Source: Ilyomonas sp964249755 (GTDB lineage Bacteria > Bacteroidota > Bacteroidia > Chitinophagales > Chitinophagaceae). From it: a DNA stretch of 64,000 nucleotides. A model generated the notes under the pieces. It was not told where the DNA came from. It did no database searches and saw only the letters and a list, made by a program, of their open reading frames with translations. Positions 59,637 to 64,000 of this stretch are shown here, in pieces. Numbering within the stretch: position 1 is the stretch's first letter; each line of letters begins with the position of its first letter. A program made the translations under genes and the position numbers. Location: the NCBI GenBank assembly GCA_964249755.1, contig CAXUDB010000001.1, positions 1,488,001-1,552,000 on the forward strand, in the 5' to 3' direction.

Positions 59637-61136
59637 CTAATCCTCCAGCGGTAACAAATATTGCCTCGCCAGCTTTTTAAAATCGCTTATTTGCGCCGCT
59701 ATCCAATCCTCATTTTTATTCATCAGCATTGCCATTGTCTTTGCCACTACTGGCGCTGCATCGCTGGCTGCCTTTGCGTTTAGGAATATTAGCCTGGTTC
59801 GTCTTGCCAATACATCTTCCACCGTCATTGCCATTTCTTCTTCCACAAAATATTTAATGTCGCCCTCTGAATATTGCGCGTCCGTTAGCAAAAAGCTATC
59901 TCCGTTATTTTGAATCAGTCTATCGCCTTTGCCAATGCGCAATGTTTTTGTAACGCATTCTTTTTTAGTTAAACCGCCTGTAGTAATCGCGCGTTCCAAC
60001 ACATCTTCGGCAATCTTGCGATAGGTCGTCCATTTGCCACCGCTCACTGTTAGTAAACCTGATTGGGAAATGAGAATCGTATGATCGCGACTTAATACTT
60101 TAGTAGATGATGCGTTGCCCTTCTTAATTAGTGGACGCAGCCCTGCAAATGTGCTTAAAACATCTTTTTCTGTTATCGTTTTCGATAAGTATTTGTTCGC
60201 ATGATGAATGATGAATTCAATCTCCTCTTGTAAAGGCTTTGGCTCAATCAGGATGTCTTTTACCGGTGTATCCGTTGTACCCAAGATTATTTTGTTGTGC
60301 CACGGCACGGCAAACAATACACGACCATCCTCTGTCTTCGGAATCATCATCGCTGAACTGCCAGGAAAGAACGATTTCTCTATCACAATATGAACACCCT
60401 GCGAAGGCGCAACCAGCTTGTCTTGCAACGGCTCGTCCATCCTTATCACATCATCCACATACACACCGGTTGCATTCACCACCACCTTTGCTTTCGCTGT
60501 GTAAATTTTATTCTCAATGGTATCTCGAAAGACAATACCTGTTATCTTCCCCTTCTCTTTTATCAGCCCTTCTGCCTTTGCATAATTGAGCACTGTTGCA
60601 CCCTGCGAAACTGCTGTAGCAGCCAGTTCCACCGCCAGTCTTGCATCATCAAACTGACCATCAAAATACAGGATGCCGCCATACAGTTTTTCTTCGTTGA
60701 TTCCTTGTAAGTATTGCGCCGCCTGCTTCTTGTTCAGCCATCTTGTTTTGCCAACGGATAGTTTTCCGGCCAGCAAATCATACATCTTCAAACCAATGCC
60801 GTAAAACATTTTATCCCACCAGCCAAACACGGGAACCACAAACGACGATATTGCCGTTACGCCCGGCGCATTACGCAGCAGATAAGTCCTTTCGCGCAGC
60901 GCTTCCATCACTAACTTAATGTTGCCCTGCGCCAGATATCTCACGCCGCCATGCACCAGTTTGGTTGACTTGCCCGATGTGCCTTTTCCAAAGTCGTATT
61001 GCTCTATCAGCAAAATCTTATAACCTCTGGAAGCCGCATCCACAGCGCTTCCCAGTCCTGTTGCACCACCGCCGATGATGACGATGTCCCATTCCTCCGT
61101 CTGTTCTGTTTGAGCCAGCATATTGTCTCTCTTCAT
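59637..61136 (-). CDS. glpD: Aerobic glycerol-3-phosphate dehydrogenase
   Basis: This FAD enzyme oxidises glycerol 3-phosphate to dihydroxyacetone phosphate and passes electrons to quinone at the inner membrane. The 499 residues include the FAD loop WDIVIIGGGATGLGSAVDAASRG, GTSGKSTKLVHGGVRYL and a C-terminal domain (ARRTRLIFLNAKAA) typical of GlpD. ATG 61136 is preferred; a frame extension to 61148 adds four residues. It is the middle gene of the glp set. The space upstream contains an inverted repeat pair that could control it. Confidence 0.95.
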   Translation of the reverse strand: MKRDNMLAQTEQTEEWDIVIIGGGATGLGSAVDAASRGYKILLIEQYDFGKGTSGKSTKLVHGGVRYLAQGNIKLVMEALRERTYLLRNAPGVTAISSFVVPVFGWWDKMFYGIGLKMYDLLAGKLSVGKTRWLNKKQAAQYLQGINEEKLYGGILYFDGQFDDARLAVELAATAVSQGATVLNYAKAEGLIKEKGKITGIVFRDTIENKIYTAKAKVVVNATGVYVDDVIRMDEPLQDKLVAPSQGVHIVIEKSFFPGSSAMMIPKTEDGRVLFAVPWHNKIILGTTDTPVKDILIEPKPLQEEIEFIIHHANKYLSKTITEKDVLSTFAGLRPLIKKGNASSTKVLSRDHTILISQSGLLTVSGGKWTTYRKIAEDVLERAITTGGLTKKECVTKTLRIGKGDRLIQNNGDSFLLTDAQYSEGDIKYFVEEEMAMTVEDVLARRTRLIFLNAKAASDAAPVVAKTMAMLMNKNEDWIAAQISDFKKLARQYLLPLED

Positions 61137-61376
61137 ACTAAAATGCAATGGCAGTTATCAGCAATCGTTGGTGTGTAAAAATGCTAGCTACAAAGCAGCC
61201 ATTATGAACCAGACGTCCGTAACTCCGATTAAAGGTCTGTTGCGTCGCACTCTTCAACGCTTTGAAAATAATTGAGCTTTTAGCAAAGCGAATAGTTTAC
61301 AGACAAAGACACAAAAGAAACGAAGCAACGTATAAACAAAATGATGTTTAAGAAAGCTGTCACACGCGTGCATTGC

Positions 61377-61507
61377 AGGCGCGAAGCAATCGGTGGTACA
61401 TAATAATGCTGCCGGTAAACAGTAAAGCTGTTAGCGCTATTTATCCACCATTCACTATTCACTTCTCATAACTAACCATAGTGTAATCCACCGATTGCTT
61501 CGCGCCT
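61377..61507. repeat. Pair of 20-bp inverted repeats between glpK and glpD
   Basis: AGGCGCGAAGCAATCGGTGG (61377-61396) and CCACCGATTGCTTCGCGCCT (61488-61507) are exact reverse complements, with 91 bp between. The enclosed segment is AT-rich with a small hairpin (AACAG-TAAAG-CTGTT). It lies 240 bp upstream of the glpD start. Its layout resembles invertible promoter segments of Bacteroidota, but no invertase gene is present and no clear promoter motif can be read inside. Confidence 0.75.
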
Positions 61508-61542
61508 AACATTAACGATCATATCGTACATCTTATATCAAA

Positions 61543-63042
61543 TCAATCTTTATCATTTGCCCAGGCTTGTGCTGCGCGTATCGCGCGGTGCCATTCTTTC
61601 GATAGCTGCTTCCGTTGCGCTTCCTCAATAGAAGGCTGGTAAATGGTATCTTTCTGCCATTGCTCATGTATTTCATCCACATCGCTCCAATAGCCAACTG
61701 CAAGCCCTGCTAAGTAAGCCGCACCCAGCGCCGTAGTTTCTGTCACCTTCGGTTGAATGACTGGCAGGTTTAATAAATCGCTTTGAAACTGCATCAGTGC
61801 TCTGTTCACTGTAGCGCCACCGTCCGCCCGAAGTTCAGGTATAGTGATACCGGCATCCGCCTGCATGGCATTCAGCAGATCCATTGTTTGAAATGCAATG
61901 CTTTCCACGCAAGCTCTTGCGATATGTGCCACTGTGGTGCCACGCGTAATGCCTACCAGCGTGCCACGGGCATGACCGTTCCAATATGGTGCGCCCAAGC
62001 CTGCAAAAGCGGGAACCATATAAACACCCTCGTTTGAAGATGCCTGCGCTGCCAGCGTTTCAACTTCCGAAGAAGATCGGATCACCTGCAGTCCATCGCG
62101 CAGCCACTGCACTACGGCGCCTGCAATAAACACGCTGCCTTCCAGTGCATAATTTGTTTTTCCATTTATCTGCCAGGCTATGGTGGTTAGCAAATTATTT
62201 TTTGAGACAACGGGTTTTTCGCCGGTATTCATCAGCATAAAACAACCCGTACCGTACGTATTCTTTACCATACCCGGCTCTCTGCACATCTGCCCAAACA
62301 GGGCTGCCTGCTGATCGCCCGCAATGCCCGCTACCGGCAGATTATGTGAGGTTAAAATATGCTTGGTGTTGCCATATATTTCACTGCTGCTGCGTACCTG
62401 CGGCAGCATGCTTTCTGGCACTGTCATTAACTGTAACAAATCTTCATCCCAACTTAATGTGTGAATGTTGAACAACATAGTGCGGCTTGCATTGGTAACA
62501 TCAGTAGCATGAACTTCGCCATCGGTTAGTTTCCATAAAAGCCAGCTGTCCACTGTTCCAAAACATAGCTCGCCACGCTGCGCTTTTTCCCTCGCACCTT
62601 CCACGTTGTCTAATATCCATTTTAGCTTTGTGGCCGAGAAATAAGCATCTACTACCAAACCGGTTTTGTTTTGAATCATTGTGTGATGACCGGCTGCTTT
62701 CAGTTCGTCGCAAAAGGAAGCGGTGCGCCTGTCTTGCCATACAATGGCATTGGAAACCGGCTGCCCTGTTTTCCTGTCCCACACCACTACGGTTTCGCGC
62801 TGGTTGGTGATGCCGATGGCGGCCATGTCCTTCACCGTTAAGCCTGCTTTGGTAACGGCTTCTGCGGCTACGCCCAATTGTGTGCTCCAGATTTCGTTAG
62901 GATCATGTTCAACCCACCCGGGCTTTGGAAACAGTTGTGTAAACTCTTTCTGCGCTGTGGCAACCATAGCGCCTTCTTTATTAAATACAATGGCGCGCGA
63001 ACTGGTAGTGCCCTGGTCGAAAGCGAGAATATATTGTGGCAT
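61543..63042 (-). CDS. glpK: Glycerol kinase
   Basis: This cytoplasmic FGGY kinase phosphorylates glycerol with ATP. The 499-residue product starts MPQYILAFDQGTTSSRAIVF (ATG 63042). It contains the FGGY family signatures GITNQRETVVVWDRKTGQPV and AYFSATKLKWILDN, then GDQQAALFGQ, NTYGTGCFMLMN and GGATVNRALMQFQSDLL. Extension to 63054 is not conserved. It is the first gene of the glp set on the minus strand, with glpD and glpF downstream. Confidence 0.97.
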   Translation of the reverse strand: MPQYILAFDQGTTSSRAIVFNKEGAMVATAQKEFTQLFPKPGWVEHDPNEIWSTQLGVAAEAVTKAGLTVKDMAAIGITNQRETVVVWDRKTGQPVSNAIVWQDRRTASFCDELKAAGHHTMIQNKTGLVVDAYFSATKLKWILDNVEGAREKAQRGELCFGTVDSWLLWKLTDGEVHATDVTNASRTMLFNIHTLSWDEDLLQLMTVPESMLPQVRSSSEIYGNTKHILTSHNLPVAGIAGDQQAALFGQMCREPGMVKNTYGTGCFMLMNTGEKPVVSKNNLLTTIAWQINGKTNYALEGSVFIAGAVVQWLRDGLQVIRSSSEVETLAAQASSNEGVYMVPAFAGLGAPYWNGHARGTLVGITRGTTVAHIARACVESIAFQTMDLLNAMQADAGITIPELRADGGATVNRALMQFQSDLLNLPVIQPKVTETTALGAAYLAGLAVGYWSDVDEIHEQWQKDTIYQPSIEEAQRKQLSKEWHRAIRAAQAWANDKD

Positions 63043-63254
63043 GATGGTAAGCAATGAGAGATCGAAAATAGAGTTTTTGGCTGATGTTATTAGCAGTTAC
63101 TTGTCTTGCATTATCATGAAGCAAACGCTTGTGGCTCTTTACTCATTCCGGTTGATGAATAGATAAAAGCAGGAAGTTTAATTGCTCTTTTTCAGTTACA
63201 GGCAAAGAGACAGAAAGGGAACATAGATGCAGAAGATGTGAAGTCATTTCATCA

Positions 63255-63307
63255 AAAAAAGGAAAAGAAAGCAACACACCAGTCAGGTTGCTTTCTTTTC
63301 CTTTTTT
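63255..63307. terminator. Intrinsic terminator, 21-bp perfect stem
   Basis: AAAAAAGGAAAAGAAAGCAA plus one more C (63255-63275) pairs perfectly with GTTGCTTTCTTTTCCTTTTT plus T (63287-63307) around an 11-nt loop. On the minus strand it ends the RDD gene before glpK; its symmetric A/T ends allow both directions. The rest of the 345-bp space shows nothing else. Confidence 0.9.
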
Positions 63308-63387
63308 GTCTCACTTGATGGTTGTTGCAGCCATTATATCATGCACTAATTTTTTCATCACAAGCTGCTATAAGTGTCTGTCGAAAT

Positions 63388-63897
63388 TCATATTGCCTGT
63401 TGATTCTCTGTCGTATAATCTTGCCGTATAGCAGACTTTCGCTCATCAATCACCATGGTATTCGTCCACTTGTCCTGCCAGGGATTGCAGGGCGTTCCAA
63501 ATGCACTGAAGACACAAAACGGAACAGCGCGACTAAAGCCTCTTTCAAAAGCTTTGCCCCACGAAATGCGGCTGCCATCGAGGTTTACGGCTCTCGTGCC
63601 TGTAATGAGTTTGCCTAAAGATTTACCTTTAAACAACCCTTCAAGAACCGACATGTAGACTGCGTAAAGAATAAGGGTAAACAGCCGGTCTACTAGGGCA
63701 AAGCCGCTGTCGCTGCCATAAGAGAGATTATCTATCGCCGCCGGAGAAAAGATAGCAAGGACGATTCCAACGATAAAGAAAAGAGCATAAAAAACAATCA
63801 GGTCAATGATGTAGTTGGCCAATCGCTTGCCGGTTTCTGCGCGCACATAATAATCTTCGGTAAAAAGCAAATCACTGGTGGTTGATTCAGTTTGCAT
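63388..63897 (-). CDS. RDD-family membrane protein
   Basis: The 169-residue protein has the RDD signature: Arg/Asp pattern in AETGKRLANYIIDLIVFYALFF, split as GKRLANYIIDLI, and a following helix ILYAVYMSVLEGLFKGKSLGKLITGTRAV. The cytoplasmic tail is polar. RDD proteins are poorly characterised; some are proposed sodium transporters or membrane accessory proteins. Start ATG 63897, preceded by a good TAnnTTTG element. It is a single-gene unit. Confidence 0.9.
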   Translation of the reverse strand: MQTESTTSDLLFTEDYYVRAETGKRLANYIIDLIVFYALFFIVGIVLAIFSPAAIDNLSYGSDSGFALVDRLFTLILYAVYMSVLEGLFKGKSLGKLITGTRAVNLDGSRISWGKAFERGFSRAVPFCVFSAFGTPCNPWQDKWTNTMVIDERKSAIRQDYTTENQQAI

Positions 63898-63938
63898 GGT
63901 TTACTGTTTGGTTTGTGTTTTGGTAATGGTTTATGTGT

Positions 63939-63946
63939 CAAATTTA
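63939..63946 (-). promoter_or_regulatory. Promoter -7 element for the RDD gene
   Basis: On the minus strand TAAATTTG matches TAnnTTTG exactly. A TTTA about 18 bp upstream is a weak -33 candidate. The distance to ATG 63897 is about 40 bases. Confidence 0.45.
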
Positions 63947-64000
63947 AGGCAAACAACGCTACAATAAACAGTAGAGTTATTTATTTTCAAAAAGATATCC

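Noticed and set aside
1..64000. tRNA or rRNA genes
   Set aside because: No cloverleaf with a GTTCRANYC arm or rRNA-like conserved stretch was seen; a covariance search would be needed to exclude a divergent one.

Overview
The window looks like chromosome from a member of the Bacteroidota, most likely the Chitinophagaceae. The reasons are the five 800-residue FtsX/MacB-type permeases ending in NPVKSLRSE, a sensor kinase with a periplasmic beta-propeller, a DUF3127 protein, a TonB-dependent receptor, lipoproteins with short lipoboxes, and several TAnnTTTG promoter elements. No rRNA, tRNA, transposase, prophage or CRISPR array was seen. Species-level placement is inference.

Layout. 1-2156: 5' part of glutamate synthase (gltB, minus strand). 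2538-5191: dxr (isoprenoid synthesis) and rseP (site-2 protease). 5253-7832: a secreted beta-lactamase-fold hydrolase converging on a SurA-like periplasmic chaperone. 8567-13911: a secreted GH65 enzyme, a lipoprotein, a degenerate Lgt-like membrane protein, a radical SAM protein with the cysteine layout of tetraether synthase (Tes), and a small membrane protein. 14467-16107: two genes of unknown role. 16578-23595: two vanadium-haloperoxidase/PAP2-fold lipoproteins flanking a beta-barrel, then a FecA-like TonB receptor. 23620-32627: single genes, including an LTA-synthase-like enzyme, DUF3127, an FAD oxidoreductase, a phosphoesterase, a sterol-desaturase-family protein, a protein-glutaminase-like protein, YiaAB and a Crp/Fnr regulator. 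32788-52965: FtsX-type permeases in two minus-strand operons (two and three genes). Between them lie an AT-rich insert (VOC protein, two-gene ABC transporter), a ClC channel and a NarL-type two-component pair. 53242-58575: cytochrome c lipoprotein, hemerythrin-like protein, HD hydrolase, SDR, DUF1810, CocE-type hydrolase. 58824-63042: glycerol utilisation (glpK, glpD, glpF). 63388-63897: RDD membrane protein.

Two kinds of signal stand out beyond the genes. First, three sites upstream of minus-strand starts (37910-37996, 53014-53097, 54509-54593) share one architecture. Each has a sigma-54-like -24/-12 element (TTGGCAC-N5-TTG), with a GTGTnCG-N4-CGnACAC-like palindrome centred about 60 bp further upstream. 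They would place both permease operons and the hemerythrin-like gene in one RpoN/enhancer-binding-protein regulon.

Second, three 0.55-0.86 kb intergenic spaces (7833-8566, 13912-14466, 20549-21405) hold degenerate tandem arrays with an exact period of 21 bp (two arrays) or 42 bp (one). The unit sequences are unrelated. Each array lies beside a hairpin or dispersed-repeat module, and two of those modules are diverged copies of one another. The period equals two or four helical turns, so phased DNA curvature is an obvious hypothesis.

The Tes-like/Lgt-like gene pair is the best candidate here for an undescribed enzymatic system, possibly membrane-lipid tailoring. A 20-bp inverted repeat pair in front of glpD could be an invertible segment. 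All functional links are inferred from sequence read by eye; no database search or alignment was run.
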